Numbered from the stretch's first letter, positions 22,424 through 35,873 are shown. The stretch is 64,000 bases of DNA from Nymphaea colorata (GCF_008831285.2 NC_045140.1:27856131-27920130); one strand, 5' to 3'. Notes: a model not told the origin generated them from the letters alone. Program-made: numbers and translations.

Positions 22424-25400
22424 CTATATGATCTTCAGTTCCTTCAGCCATGCTGTGTGCAAGGGACATGGATCTGGCTGACCGTTCACAGTAGCCCTCT
22501 GTGAGAGTGAATAGAACCAGCCATTCCTCCATTTGAACTGTACCATCAGTTGTCAGAATAGCAGGATCAAAGGCAATAGATATGAACTACCAAGATTAAG
22601 CAGTTATTAGAATAGCAAGTTCAAATGCTATAAACATATACATACTTCTTTCACAGCAGTGGGAAAGTGTGCAACAGCCCTAGAATAAGCACAGAGTCTT
22701 TCCACCATGCCTGGCTCAAACTCAACACAAGCCTCAGCAGCGGCAGCTGATGCAAGCTCCTCAATAAGGCTGGAAACCTGCAACCGGGAACGTCAGTCGC
22801 CATACATATATAGTATTCGTATTTCTAAGCAATCAGAAGATAGCTGCATTAGTATTTTAGTACCATCGACTCTCTTCCGTGCTTTAGCTACTCTAATGAA
22901 ATGATGTAAAAATCAGAAAACATGGCGTACCTAAAATCCAAAGGAAGTGTTTCTTGGATGAGACTCCAAGAACTTGGTTTTGTGAAAACCAATTTTTTTG
23001 AAATTCTGGTTCAAAAGCAATTTTGTAAGCTTAGTTCGGATGTTTGGATGACAAGTGAAAAACTTAGTTTAGAGGCAAAAATCAGTTTTGTCTGAAAAAC
23101 CTGGGGGGAGGCAGGTTTTTCAGGTTCTTTATGAAAACCAGGTTTTAACCAAGTCTTAATGACATCCAAACATTCTTCAAGTTCAAATAATGTTCCAAAG
23201 GATATGGCATATCAGCCATCATTAAAAAAAATATTTACATTATTTTATTTTAAAAATTATATTATTATAAACATGTTACAGCCCACCAGCAAGAAGATAC
23301 TTGTCAGCCGATATGGGCCGATAAGGCTGTTTTTTACAGCACTCCTCTAGTATGTATGCATCAGCCTGTATCAGCTCCCAGTCGGACTCCTTTTTTTTTA
23401 TTTTTCCTATTTAAAATTAACTAATAAATATTTTATACATGTATCTGCTAGCATCATTTCAGTTTGCAAACGGATGTGCATCGGCGGATATGCTATGCAA
23501 CCGATTCTAATTAGTTACCTATTGGGCAGGTCAACTATTATTGCACTCACAAGAATTATATGCCCATATAGAAGTAACTTGCTAGTTGCGTATACAAAAT
23601 TAGTTCAGATGAGAGATATAATAGGAATTGACAATGCCAATACAGGTCCTGTAATGGAAGGACAAAAAACCTGAGATTACATGGAGCAAATATGAATGTG
23701 AATGCTGCGTTCACATTAACGTGTATTGCCAAACTGAAACACGAAAAAGAGTGTATCCAAACAACAGAACTTATGCAATAAGCGTAGTGCTCTGTCTTTG
23801 CTCTGTCGTTTCCTTGTGCACATAAGAAAGACATTAGTGGTCGTTTTACCTCATCAAAGTGCTCACTCTCCACAGTACCCACATTAGCCCCTGGATGGCG
23901 GGCTCCAACAAGCATGAAAGCTGAAATCCATATCAGCTTCTCTAACATTTGTTTCTCGAAGGTTTCTTTGTCAAGGATCTGTACCCAAAAAAGACAAGAA
24001 GAAGTAACTTACATCTCCGCTTCTAGAGTGCGTTTTTTGAAACACTATAAAAATAGATAGCGCATTTTCTATTAAAATACTCAAAGGATTATACTAGTCA
24101 AACATAATATGACTTACTGTATGATGAAAACCTACAAAAAAAATTAGAAAAAGTACATGCTTTTGTGTCTGACAGAGCGCAATGTGGCATTTTAGAAAGT
24201 ACATATGTAGCCCAACTACAGTTAGCAATAAACACAACAATTGACTTACTGAAAAATGACAATATATTATTAACTTCAGAGAAGAGCGCTTGCTTTGATT
24301 GACTGAATATAAATTAAAATTCAACAAAAGCAAGAGGATTTCCGTCAAATTTATCCTGGTGCATCACCTTGCAAGAAAGGCCCCCCGCTCGCAGCCTGGT
24401 AGCTAAAGAATAAGCCCACTTTCCAAATGCTGCAGTCAGTCCCTCGGGATTCAAATCTGTTTTTCCATCAACGGGAGGCTCCCCAAGTTTCGAGACAGCG
24501 AAATAGGCCAACACCTGATCAGAATCATGCAATCCTTTACTCTGCAACCATGGCTCCAGCATACCATTCTGGAAAAAGACCAGATCTGCAAGGCAGTTAC
24601 ATCAAACCCGTAGAAATCCAAGGAGCTTAGAAATACAGCATACGAACACTTTCGTTGCAAACAAACAAGTTCAGGTGGCGGGTATACGTGTAACAGCTAC
24701 CAATTCCCTGGTTTTAGCGTCAAGGTTTCAAACTTGGATTTCAGTGTTGCATGACGTTCCAATGTCTAGCTATACTGCTGAGAAGAAGGTGAAGCAAACA
24801 GTTGGCGCCCAAGGGGAATCGATGGGCTTCGGTGTTGCCAGTTGAGTCCTTCTCAATTATACCATAAGAAATCAGAATTTCCAAAGGAATGAAGCGATGA
24901 TTGACAAAAGAGACCAAGAAGCAAACTAGAAAACTAGAAAAGCCAAACCATTACTCCACAAATTTTCGAGGAGTAACCAGTTAATTGCTGTTTCAGCAAT
25001 GTTGACAACATACGGACAAACCCACTCAAAACTTTCCGTTTAGTGATTATCAGAACCGAAGATCAGTTGGGATGCACCCATTTTATCCAGATAAGCGGGA
25101 TAAGCTAGGAAAAAATCGCATTACGTTCCATAACATAGCATCCCCACTTCATCCATCCATCTGGATAAGTAAAAGGAAACGTAAAGAATGTACTCGCAAA
25201 GAGAAATGAGCAGAAAGGGCAACATACCACTCCAACGAGCCTCAGGAGTGGCTTCAAGCACCGCATCCAGGTCGTCGTTCCTGGTACAGACAAAGATAGG
25301 TCCGCGGAAGTCAGCAGGAACTTTTTGGCCTCTGCGGATCAGGATGTCCTCGCCCGTGCCATTGCTCTGCAGCATTTGCCCAATCCTTCCTCCCCCAATA

Positions 25401-25564
25401 ATGATGGCGGGTACAATCGAGGTGGCGCTACTTCCTTTTGCCGCCATTGACGATAATGATACAGATGCCTTTGGCCTCAATAAGAAAGGTTTGAAGGTGG
25501 ACATAGAGCTGGAGATCTCACAACATGAAAGAAAAGATGAAATGGGCACCGCGCAGCTAGTCAT
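22424..25564 (-). CDS. Plastid-targeted Rossmann-fold NAD(P)-binding-like protein, unknown reaction
   Basis: Five exons on the minus strand: 25564-25228, 24585-24368, 23978-23850, 22777-22646 and 22537-22424 (TAG), coding 309 residues. Residues 1 to about 45 are Ser-rich and almost without acids (MTSCAVPISSFLSCC), which fits a chloroplast transit peptide; starting at Met40 would remove it. Residues 52-62 (PAIIIGGGRIG) form the first strand and the Gly-rich dinucleotide loop. Later blocks are FVCTRNDDLDAVLE, VLAYFAVSKLGEPPVDGKT, EKQMLEKLIWISAFMLVGA and RLCAYSRAVAHFPTAVKEF, and the end is CPLHTAWLKELKII. These are recalled from a single-copy family conserved in plants and algae whose fold resembles ketopantoate reductase or 6-phosphogluconate dehydrogenase N-domains. 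The substrate is not known to me. Exon 5 also has an open shifted frame that extends the ORF, but only the acceptor at 22538 restores the conserved WRNGWFYSL. Confidence 0.88.
23040..23173. mobile_element. Short MITE-like inverted-repeat element in intron 3 of the Rossmann-fold gene
   Basis: The arm ATGTTTGGATGACA (23040-23053) pairs with TGACATCCAAACAT (23160-23173) at 13 of 14 bases. Inside are further inverted words (AACCAGGTTTT and AAAACC). The element is about 134 bp, non-coding, and in a spliced-out region. The superfamily is undetermined. Confidence 0.5.
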
Positions 25565-27698
25565 CCTGCTGCCCGTGGTAGGCCCTTTTACTCCTGTTCT
25601 TCATAAAATGTTTCATGTTTATGGCAGATGGTTATTTAGCAGGGAATGACCTGATAAAGGGATGAACGAATGAGAGCCACTCTTGCGTAGGTCATAGCCA
25701 CATACGTAGGAATTGGCGTTTCTTCTCGTTCTTCTCTCTGGATAAAGCCACAGGGGAAGAGAGACAAACTAAAATCAGTAACCAGAAGTCACCAAAGATC
25801 GTTACGGAGAGAGGCGTGGCCGGCCGAAATGACACCTCTAATCTAATGCGGAATAAAGTTTTGTAGGTTGGTTCGTGTACAAGCGTTGAACATGTACCTT
25901 ACTGTTTACACGCATTTATTTTAATCAAACATTACATAATGCATAATGAATATTTTTAATCATATTGTTATTTCGTACTTTTATCATTATCTCATACTTC
26001 TGTTACTACTTCATACTCTTATGTGCATTATTTCATACCTTTTGTCGTTAGCATAACTCTATTATTATCTTATACTATTGCCATCATTATATTAATGTTG
26101 GTATCTCATACTCGTTATCTTATAGTTGTTATCATTATCATGAACCCATAATGTCGCATACCTATTATCTCATAATCTTATCATTATCATACTCGTATTG
26201 TTATCTCATATTCCAATCATAAATAATGACAGAGATACGAAACAATATATATGAAATAATAACAGATGTACAAGATAACACTCTTAGTGAGACTAAAAAT
26301 AAAGATGTTTTTTTCACCGCTCAAGGAAGTATATTGACTTGCATATACAAAACTGACACGTTCTATCTTCATTGAATCTCAAAATCTTCTTTTTTGTTTC
26401 CTTTTTTCTCTCTAGAAAAATTTTCCTTTTGTATTAAGTTTGTATTAATCATAACATTTTTTTGTCATGACTAAAATAACGCACAAAAAATTCATACACG
26501 GCATAACATATATAACCTGCTTCCATGTTTATGGGCCTCGAAAAGTCCCAGCAGTTCTTTCACTAGTGAGGTTGTTCGTGTACACAGTTTTATTCCAAAA
26601 TAAAATAATAAAGCCTAATCCTGATAATACCCCAATAAACTAATATACTGAGTTGGAAAAATAAGTTATTTTCATTTTACAGCATTGCCTCTCGATACTT
26701 TGTCAGAAAATTTGTTACTTTCATCTACCGTGTAATTAAAAAATTTGTTAATTACTTTCAAAATTAAAAAAGCTAAAAATAATGACTGATTCAAGCCGAG
26801 GGGGTCAATATGCAACGTCGTCTTAAGGTCGCAGAGATGCAGCCGATTTTCACAACATTGCCACAACATTGACCCTGGAGAGTCGGGAAGCAGGCTTTTA
26901 GCGTTTGACACGCTCAAGTCACTCCACAAAATTTTAGTTCATATTAAACAACCAAGACCACTCATACTTTTGAAATTCCCGAGTCGATTTTCCATTGCAA
27001 CATTTAATTCTAAGACCAGCTTTGTAATCGCTAATACGCAGATGAGCAGTCCTTCTGAGATTTAAGCACCAATATCCCCATTGGAACGCGCCCAATAGAA
27101 ATTAGCGGTCCTTTATATGCCTACCGATGATGATAAAAGATCAAGTCCAGATCAACCCAACTCCATTTACATGGTAGAGCTTAAACCAATTGATCAGGAA
27201 AGTTCAACAGTGTAAGCAAAAAATATAACGGTTTCAACATATCATGGGGACGTAGCAACTAACCTTTCAGCGAGTGGCAACCCACCAGATCTGGGTGGTA
27301 CGCAATTTGGTTGCTGGAACAAGTACCAGAAAACCAAAAGAAAAATATAGAAAGCAACTCGTCACAGTAAAGCGGCCAGTCCAGAGCCAGACATCGTGTG
27401 AACTACATGGAACCCATGAGTTCCATCTCGACGGCAGTCTCGGATCAAAGGCTAGACCACTGCTCAAAAAGTCTGTCCACCAAACTCTTTCTTACAGGAC
27501 TTAATACAAAGATTATTCGAGGTGACCAGAGGTCGAGAGGTCAAGGTTCTTCGACAAGGTTCTGACAATCATAGTCGCACTACACACAATTCCTACACGG
27601 AAATAGAATAATACAAGCTAGCATAGAACCCAGAAGGGAAATTTGTTATGCAAGCCCTAAGGGCTGTGGTTTAAGCCTTAGAGTCGTTGCTGCAGTCT
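25565..27698. other. Intergenic between the Rossmann-fold and SERINC genes
   Basis: Promoter of the minus-strand Rossmann-fold gene on the left and SERINC 3' UTR on the right. Bases about 25960-26240 are a degenerate array of TTATCTCATACT-like words. The 85-residue minus frame at 26672-26929 and the 76-residue plus frame at 27274-27504 have no family match I recognise and are not called. Confidence 0.5.
25960..26240. repeat. Degenerate tandem repeat of TTATCTCATACT-like units
   Basis: The words TCATACT, TTATCTCATA and ATTATCATACT recur about ten times with irregular spacing of roughly 15-35 bases over about 280 bases. The array is old and eroded and has no coding content. Confidence 0.6.
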
Positions 27699-30600
27699 TC
27701 ATAAATTGAACTCCCTGTCAGGAAAGAGAATAGGGGCAACAAGGGACCAGATATACAAGGCTGCAGTCACCCACCCTGTTACTGCACGGACCCAAACAGA
27801 TGACCATCCAACATCAACGAGCTTCCCGCTCTCACCTACCGAGCTCGTCCAGCCAGTTAGAAGCATCGCTGAGTACATGCTGGCCAGAGAAAATATAAGA
27901 TGGAAGAAGGAGTACGAATACGTGACTGGACGTGCTTTCTCTTTCTTTTGTTCTTCCTGCTGCTCCAACTTATCGAAAGAAAGCAAAGGCTTATCTGAAC
28001 CTTTCATTGAACAAAAGCAAGAAACATTTGTTACAGACTTTAAACACAAACCTGCATGGACGCACATATACAACAAAAGAAGGGGGAAAAAGGCATCACA
28101 GAATGAAAGCAGGCATCATCAAGAGCCTCAACACAAAGGTCCGAAGCCCAGTTTACACCACCAGCTCTTCAAAATGTCAGAAGCCATTCATTAAAGGCAT
28201 GAGCATCTTTGCCCTAGAATCGGTACTCAACACCAGAAAAATGACATACATCATACAACTTTGGATATATTAAGCTATTCTGAAACATCAGTATGATTAT
28301 ATAAAATCTATGTTCAACATGCTATGATGTGGCACCTGAACCATGGGAAGTCCAGAATTTGACTTGTTACTAAATCTGACTTCCAGTTTAATGGATTCGG
28401 TTGAATGTTTTAAAACACCATGGTCTTTTTACTCATTATAAAATGGTATCAGCAGGTATTAACCAATACATGACATTTTGCTGGTGGGCCACAATATGAT
28501 AGGGCCTGTTACGGCCCCTTGTCAGCAAATACGGACCAAAATAAATGCTGTATTGGAAATTCCAGCCCAATTTTCGACCTTTTTATAGATTTATCGAAAA
28601 ACCATATTTAATAAAAAAAAGAAAAATTATTTGGTTGGTGACTGAGGTATGGGCCAATTCATTACATTGTTTAGGATTCTAATATGCAATATTTTGGATT
28701 TTTACAACATTTCTTTTATCAACAGACCCATCTTAGCACATTCACCTATAGGCAATCAAATTGACTGCCTTCTAACTTGCTAACCACAAAAAAGGTAGCA
28801 GATATAGCAGGAAGCTACGTCGTCAAAATGCACCAGGCTCATGCAAAATCATCAAAATGGAAGCAACATTTAAATAAACAACCAAACAAGTGATTTTAAA
28901 TAAAAACATTACATGTTAATGAACAATAACTCTAAAAACAGAACAAAAATTGAGTTGGAAAAAATTAAATCACATAAAGTTAAGCAATTTGGATCATTTT
29001 TGGGTTAAAAAGTACCCAAGTATGTCTAAGTACCCATTTTGGGTACGGGTAAGTGGACTTTAATTGAAGTACCCATGTGATTTATGTGTTTACTTTTCGT
29101 GCACTCTCTGTGTGTGCATCTTAAATATTTTTTTCCAATAGATAAGCTATGTCACACAGACTCTTCAAAAAAGTGGCCGCACCCGTGTCGACACGATGCT
29201 GGTGCTGATGCAGCTCCGACACGCACCCCAACCGCATCCTTTCTTATGCAAGTTCAAAATATTTTCCTTTTTTTTTTCTTCTCCCCGTCCCTTTCTTTCT
29301 TTATGTATAGTAATAAAAGTAAAAAGAAAGGACAGATTAAGCTAAGAAACAAGCTAAACTATATATATTATGAATACATACATTTATCCCTCACCACATC
29401 CTCACACCCAAATTTTTTGGGATATGTCGCACCCGCACCCGCACCCCACACTCAAGTGACAAAGTAGATAAGTAATTTGAAGATCTACTTCAGGTGTAGA
29501 ATGGATTAGAATTTAACAAGTTGATTATTAGGAAAATAGCATACTTAGTTTGCTATATGAATATATGAGCATTGATAACATTAATCATGCTTTATAATTG
29601 CCTTGCTTTTCTGGAAACCAATAACAATATGTTTTTTAATTGAAAAATGCTTTGATTTTTTGTTAAATGTTAACATTTAGTATTGCATTGTGTAGCTTTT
29701 TTTGTGTGCCTAATTTGCCCAGGCTATAGGCTCAGCCCCTCTTAACAAGATAGGCAGGAAGGTAGTAAATTAAATTCAGCTATGACCAAGGACTACTGGA
29801 TCAAAGGTTCCCAAAGAATTGTGAAAAATTTTCAATCATAGATCCTTGAAAATATTAAATTCTTTATCACAAGGTTTTTCCTAGCACAGGGGTTAGTGCT
29901 ACGAGTGTAACTTAGTTCTCAAGAAACAGTTGCATAGCGAGATCCAACACAATGCAGCAGAAATGTCTCCTCGTCAATACATAAGACTGAATGTCAGAAT
30001 CATGAATGCACCTTCTTATCTCGGCCAACTCTTTTTCTCGAATTAGGGGGGAGCAAAAAAAGAAAAATTCATCTGACATAAAAAAAATGAATTTTCAGAT
30101 TGTAAAGAAATGAGATAGGCAAATAAATATTTTTCTTTGCCTCAGGTAAACGTAAGAAATGCAACAGAATCAAATTCACATCCTCACAACAACTGCAAGC
30201 AAAAAGATAGATAACTTCTCTTTTTGATGAAAATAGGCTGTCAATGGGAGTCAATGCCATCACTTACCTGCACGAGGTGAGCTTGGTGGGGAAAGCAAAG
30301 CAGTAGAAGAGCCTGCACGTACGGCAGAGTATACAACAGAAAGAACTGTTGTCATTAGCCCTAATACAAGGGTACCAGTGGAAACAGCCTTTGAATGATG
30401 AAGGCTATTGCACTCATAGTCTCGTGGTTCACTGGAGAGGGCACTGTAGCATAGGTAGGTGCAATACAATGAAATAATAGAGGCAGGTAGAAGACTACCA
30501 TTGACCTGTAGAAACACATTAACTATTAGGAAGTGCATAAATAACAAAGAATATGTCTCACTAATTAAGAAATGAAACTGCATTTGTTAAGATTTGTCAA

Positions 30601-33600
30601 TAAGCAAACATCTCAAAGGCAGAATACAGTTTCCCAGGCATCAAGCTGACTAATACATTGGTACACACGCTAGCTGCAATGGAATAACCTGACTAGAAAA
30701 AAACGTGATGAAGAATTCATATCTGTCTACATACACGTGTGTGTATGCGACAGAGAGATCCCTCTTTTAGGCAAGCACCTTCTCTCCTACTCAGAAGGCC
30801 GTTAAAGAACTCTCTGCAACAAGACATAAAGCAGATAGGTGCAACTGTATGAAGTGACATGGATTCTATCCCAAACTACGCAGGACTAAACCAGGTTCTT
30901 TTAGTATAGGCTGTGGTTGAATTCAAGAGGTATTTCAGGAACGCCAGTCAGGTCATGCCAACTAATCATAGGTTCGATCCATAAGTAGGCCACATTTACT
31001 AACACATTCATATTAATGGTATAAGAGCTGATAAGATCTAACCAAGAGTTACTTGAACTACAATCTGCAATCTCATAATATGATGTCTAATACTTCCTTT
31101 CATAGTCCATACATATAATCTCATAAAACATAAATAGACTAACAAAAAATATGGTTAAAACGTGAAAAAAAAATGTGGTTTGGATTGGAACCAGAACCAA
31201 TCCAAATATACCAACAACATACCGCCATACCAGTACTGGTACATGGACATAACCCACGTACCTATGTGACATAGCATGAATGTAAGGCCTCATAGGTAGG
31301 ATCAATATTAGGCCATATGTACATGACCATCGTCATTTTAGCTAGACCTACCCAGGTGGCTCAGGATGAAAATCAGACATAGTTCAAAGTTTCAAACCTA
31401 ATTACTGGTATGTACTCAGGCTTGCATTCAGACTTCAGAGTACGTAATTCAAGTGGCAAAAATTGGATCCCACAAGTAATCATCCATTAAAAAAAATTAT
31501 TATTATTATTATTTACAAACATGAGCATGACAGTTATCAACAGCCACAACTGAAGGGCTAAAAAACACAAACACAACTGCAAGTCTTGTGTGCAAAACAT
31601 GCAAAAAGAACCATTACAAACACCACAGTAGTAAGACCAACTCTATATTGAAACCATCTTAATTAAAAACCAGGATGTAACAATTGTAATTTAACAAATT
31701 AACAGAAAGTATGTGCCTCTATCCCATTGGAACAAATCACATAATGCTCAAATATTTTAATGGACCTTATATAACAAGCAAAGAACATTCCTTTGTGCAT
31801 ATGTTTCCCAAAATTTACCTTAGGATGCAGCGCAACAATGGCAAAAGTAAAAACAAGGATCAAAGTCATAACAATGAAAAAGGTGTTGAGAGAACAATCA
31901 TGTCCAGATGGTGTGAACCAATGGAAAAGAAGCCCTGCAAATGAGAATGTTAACGCATAGCAGATAAGAGATGCAACAAACAACGCCGCATACCTGCAAG
32001 TCACAAAAAACGTAACTGATGAGAAAGAGGACAAGAAAACATTTGGGAAATGAAATCTGCAATTGTGACAGGCTCTAAAATATTCGGTAGCAAAGAGGAT
32101 TAAGAGAAACAAACCAAAACCGTTCATCCTTGCTGACCCATCTGTCATTCCATTCATGAACAAAGTCCAACAAGAGGACAACTTGAACAAGAAGAAACAG
32201 TCCTGCACCAAACTTTGATATAGTCTCTGCATTTTAGATAGCACAAACGTGAGATCCACAGTAAGGGATCTGTACCTTTACTTGTTCCCCATGCATGTTC
32301 CAAGACTTGACTCTATGCACATATGTGTTTTGTGTGTGTGTATGTCGCTGTGCAAATTCAAATTCAAAAGAATAGAACCTATTCATAAAACATAATAAGA
32401 TTATCAACATCTACCAATCACTGCATTATTCACTTGTACTCATGTTTTCTCCATACTATAAAATGTTACTCCTCACTATACAAATGCTTATGTAATGGAA
32501 CTCGTGTTTGTTGAAAGTTAAAACATTACCATAAAAGGCGATCAATCCATTTGGAAGGAAAAACATCAGTACTACCACAATACACCATACTGTAATCTTT
32601 GTCATCCATCCACCGTGATGGAGACTATCTCGGACATCATTCTGGTTCTTGACCCCAATCATTATAATGGCTAGGATGGTGAAAAACAAGAAGTTTCCAA
32701 AGCTCACGCGCAATACAGCATCAGTTTGAAACCATTCTCGGTCTGGAGTTTGGTGAAAATGGTTGATCCCTGCATGGTTCACAATAGATAGATAATTCCT
32801 CATGTTGTCATAAAAAAGAACAAAGATGCACATGAAAAGTTGTGTACATGAACATGGACAGCGTATATGTGCATGTTTTTGTTCAGACAGGTAGTGCATT
32901 TATAGAACTTATGATGAAGAACTCACAAAGAAAATACATAGTTCTACTAAACTTTCAGGTGGCACAATCACAGAACTTAAGTGGTAAAAAAATCGATTTG
33001 GAATATAGTAGTTAATGGTTACAAAGATAATAGTAGGCATACGTAACGCAAATATTTATATACGTCAAAAACTAAATTAAACTCCATATATAGACCAGTA
33101 CATCTCTATAAATTAAACATGCAGTTCTCTTTGAAGACATTGCCCTCCTTATCCAGGCAATAAGCCAGAAATAATTCTGAAATCGAGGAGAACTAGTGCA
33201 GAAAAAATCGCAATCCAGAACAAACATAACGTTCTTGTTATGCTGATAACGGTAAGCGTCATGATGGCACAAGAAAAAGAAGTAAAAACAAATTATTTCA
33301 GTATTTAAATTCAAGCACCCGAGCTTCTTTGAGCATTGGACTAGAAAAATATATGAAAGATCACCCACGAAAGCAACTCTAACAAACTCCACTAGTCTTG
33401 AACGAGAATCTAGGATTTCAAGAAAAGGCGCCAAACCATCCATCCAAAGAATTCCACGACGATTAATATGGAAAACATGGGAATCTTTGGACCCGATGAG
33501 CGATCCCAACCACAGACAAAGATACAGACAACAACGGACAAAGAAGCTAAACAAACGAAAAGGACAAAAAAGGGGAGGGCAGCAATCAAACATCAGAAAA

Positions 33601-33802
33601 AAGAAGGAACCGTCATACAGGGAATTTTCTCCAACAGAGGCGCTGCGACCTCCCTCAGGATCCAGGAGACGATCAAAGAAAGCGCAAAGAGGCCGCAGTA
33701 GGCGATCCTCGCGGAACGCCGGCTGATGCCTCCGGCCACCGAGCGGCACGCCTCGCACGCGCAAGCCGCGCAGCACGATGCCAAGCAGGACGCTGCCCAC
33801 AT
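27699..33802 (-). CDS. SERINC: SERINC (TMS1-type) serine incorporator family membrane protein
   Basis: Six exons on the minus strand: 33802-33619, 32769-32530, 32226-32115, 31993-31819, 30505-30268 and 28000-27699 (TGA), giving 416 residues. This is the usual plant length of about 410. Residue 1 onward reads MWAASCLASCCAACACEACR, the Cys-rich N-terminus typical of SERINC. Further family marks are INHFHQTPDREWF, VSFGNFLFFTILAIIMIGV, HWFTPSGHDCSLNTFFIVMT, SEPRDYECNSLHH, SVVYSAVRAGSS, and the end IWSLVAPILFPDREFNL. About ten hydrophobic helices are visible; the loop DKPLLSFDKLEQQEEQKKEK before the last two is cytosolic and charged. SERINCs are Golgi/plasma-membrane proteins proposed to help serine enter sphingolipid and phosphatidylserine synthesis, or to act as lipid scramblases. 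The start at 33802 is chosen because it gives the conserved MWAAS; an upstream in-frame GTG is ignored. Confidence 0.95.
28001..30267 (-). other. Long intron 5 of SERINC
   Basis: This 2.27-kb intron contains the MITE above. Its unrelated left part (about 28430-28560) has GC-richer words such as TTGCTGGTGGGCC and GGGCCTGTTACGGCCCC, likely another degraded element. No exon is missed: the phase passes directly from GCA G to GT TCA. Confidence 0.6.
29139..29472. mobile_element. hAT-type MITE in SERINC intron 5, with 8-bp target duplication
   Basis: The element is 29147-29464 (318 bp). Its ends are CTATGTCAC on the left and GTGACAAAG on the right, an inverted pair with one mismatch in nine. It is bracketed by the direct repeat TAGATAAG at 29139-29146 and 29465-29472, an 8-bp duplication expected for hAT transposition. 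Inside the left end lie CAGACTCTTCAAAAA and GCCGCACCCGTGTCGACAC, words I recognise from a widespread plant hAT MITE family beginning CTATGTTGC..CGGACTC. The right side carries GCACCCGCACCC. There is no coding capacity. It lies between exons 5 and 6 and should be spliced out. Confidence 0.8.
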
Positions 33803-35648
33803 CTTCGCCCACCTTCTCACAGTCTTCCTCCTCCGATTTTCCCCCTTTTCTCCTTCCTTCCCTATCCAACCAAAACTTCAGTACAATGAACGAAAAAAGA
33901 GAAGACAAGAATCTCTACGAAGCTTTAACATAAAGGAATTTATGTAATTTATCGTGATCCATCATGAAATCGAGATGGTTAATACAGAAGAGCGGAGAGG
34001 GCGAACCCTAGAAAGCGCTCCTCCTTTCCCCGCCAAGGAATCCCTCCACCGAAATTTCTTCCCTTCTCTCTTCCGGGTTGTCCACCTTTTTCTCCCACAT
34101 ATACCAACCGTGCCTTCGCCTGAAATCCCCCCAGAGACTTTATTAAAGTGCGCACCCACCAATATTTGACGGTTTCGCATTATATCGCGATCTTTGACAA
34201 CGGCGGATGTTTTACAAATTCCGGCACCTTTGCTCCAAATATGACCGATTTTAACTTTTTTTATATTATTGAAAAAAAAGCTTATTTAACGGTAGAAACC
34301 AGACTAATTGAGATAAAAACCAAACCCCTTAAACTTGTGTTAAAAAGTATTTTAAATAAAATATAAACCTTTTAGTATGTTTATAGACACTAATTTAACA
34401 AAGAGTTCTTCATTTTTTAATTGCAAAAAAAGATTGTATTTAAGTAATAACAGCATTAACTGTTTCTCACCAAATCACTCTTAAGATCATATTTATAAAG
34501 TTGGATTGTAAAAAGATATAAGTCGCATGCCTTGGTGAAAACCGAACCGCGTCCAGTTTGTAAATAGAAAATCCAAATCCATGTATGGCAGCCAAAACTC
34601 ATCCAACTATACCATTACAAGGCTTATAGAATATCTCCAAAAAATGTAAGATGCATAAAAGTGTGCCGGTCGAGAGCTCCAGTAAGAATTCATGCATGGG
34701 TCGAAGCTCTGAACCAGAGAAAGTGTAGGTGAGGAGGTCCGTGCATACGACGAAGGGGTGAAGGCGGCACAGGTTCACTTCATCCCTTCTCGAGCTTAGT
34801 TGGATGTTTCGGATTAAGTTAGTGTTTGGACCCTTTATTTTGTTTTTGGATCCATTTCTCTTTTTCTAGTTAATTTGATATATAAATACCTCACATCACA
34901 TGTGAGGTTAGTTTTTTTGTCTTTTTTATTTTAGTCTTGGAAGAAACAAAATTCCAACGTGAGTTAGATTAGGCGTTTCCCTTTGTTTGCTTAAAACTTT
35001 ATCATTTGCTTGCAACTTTGTTAATTTCTTTATCAATATTATTTGAGAGTTCGTTGATTTGGGAAAGGGTTGATGAAAGATGGTAGCTTTCTAAAGGGAA
35101 GACCAAATGTTAACCGCCTCAATCTCGGGTCTCCACCATTCTAGAGGAGGACAACTTCGCTTTAGTTCCTGCCGGAGATGATGCCATGGGTGGGAGCCAA
35201 GCCAGGTCTACACATGAGCCACATATTTTTCACGGCTGTTCGTTTCAAATAATGGATGGAGAATATTTTCATGGAAAATGGTTCCCTTTATTTCATATCA
35301 GAAAGGCCCTTGAAGCCAAAGGCATCCTTGAATTGAGGGTACATTTATCCGGCCCTCCATATCAGAGAAGATTAATTTGAGAATTCAACGGCTGTGAGCT
35401 TTGAATTCGGATAATCTGGATATGAAAAATCAGATTCGGTTGAATTCGATACCATTAAAAAAGCCACATTCCCAAAAATCATTTACATCCATAACTGACA
35501 GAGAGCCATTCATACATATCCAACCGTCTGAGGCTGGTACATGGATTTCTAAGCCAAGAGAGAATGCCTGAGCATAATAGCGTCTCGTTGTCATGAGCAA
35601 GCAAGCCCTGAGACAAAGTTACCTCACAAAATCGAGTTTATGCTAAAA

Positions 35649-35698
<50 letters not shown>

Positions 35699-35873
35699 GA
35701 GATATAGACACACACACACGTCAACCATAAGCAGATCATTCATCCCGTGGATGCAGAAACATCAAAAACTTTTATTGTACAGTACTTCCCTTTGCAGTTG
35801 TCTGTAGTGACAAGGATTTGAAATTTTAATGATAAATTACTCCACCTGACCCCATGCACTAGGCTCCGTTGAT
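33803..35873. other. Intergenic: SERINC promoter and NUDT3 3' flank
   Basis: Bases 33803-34140 are the GA/CT-rich leader and promoter side of SERINC. The rest is AT-rich with a composite (TC)n(TA)n array at 35649-35698. A small palindrome CCTCACATCACATGTGAGG lies near 34890. No gene is recognised. Confidence 0.5.
35649..35698. repeat. Composite (TC)n(TA)n microsatellite
   Basis: About 25 bases of CT repeat run directly into about 25 bases of TA repeat, some 180 bases downstream of the NUDT3 stop on its strand. Confidence 0.92.

Noticed and set aside
22424-22600. Longer exon 5 of the Rossmann gene starting near 22586 in another frame
   Set aside because: It gives FIAFDPAILTTDG and an unrelated tail; the acceptor at 22538 restores the conserved WRNGWFYSL and CPLHTAWLKELK.
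26672-26929. 85-residue minus-strand frame
   Set aside because: I considered an unknown small protein, but there is no homology I recognise, no clear promoter and AT-rich surroundings.
27706-28194. 162-residue plus-strand frame
   Set aside because: Antisense to SERINC exon 6, whose minus-strand frame carries the conserved family C-terminus.
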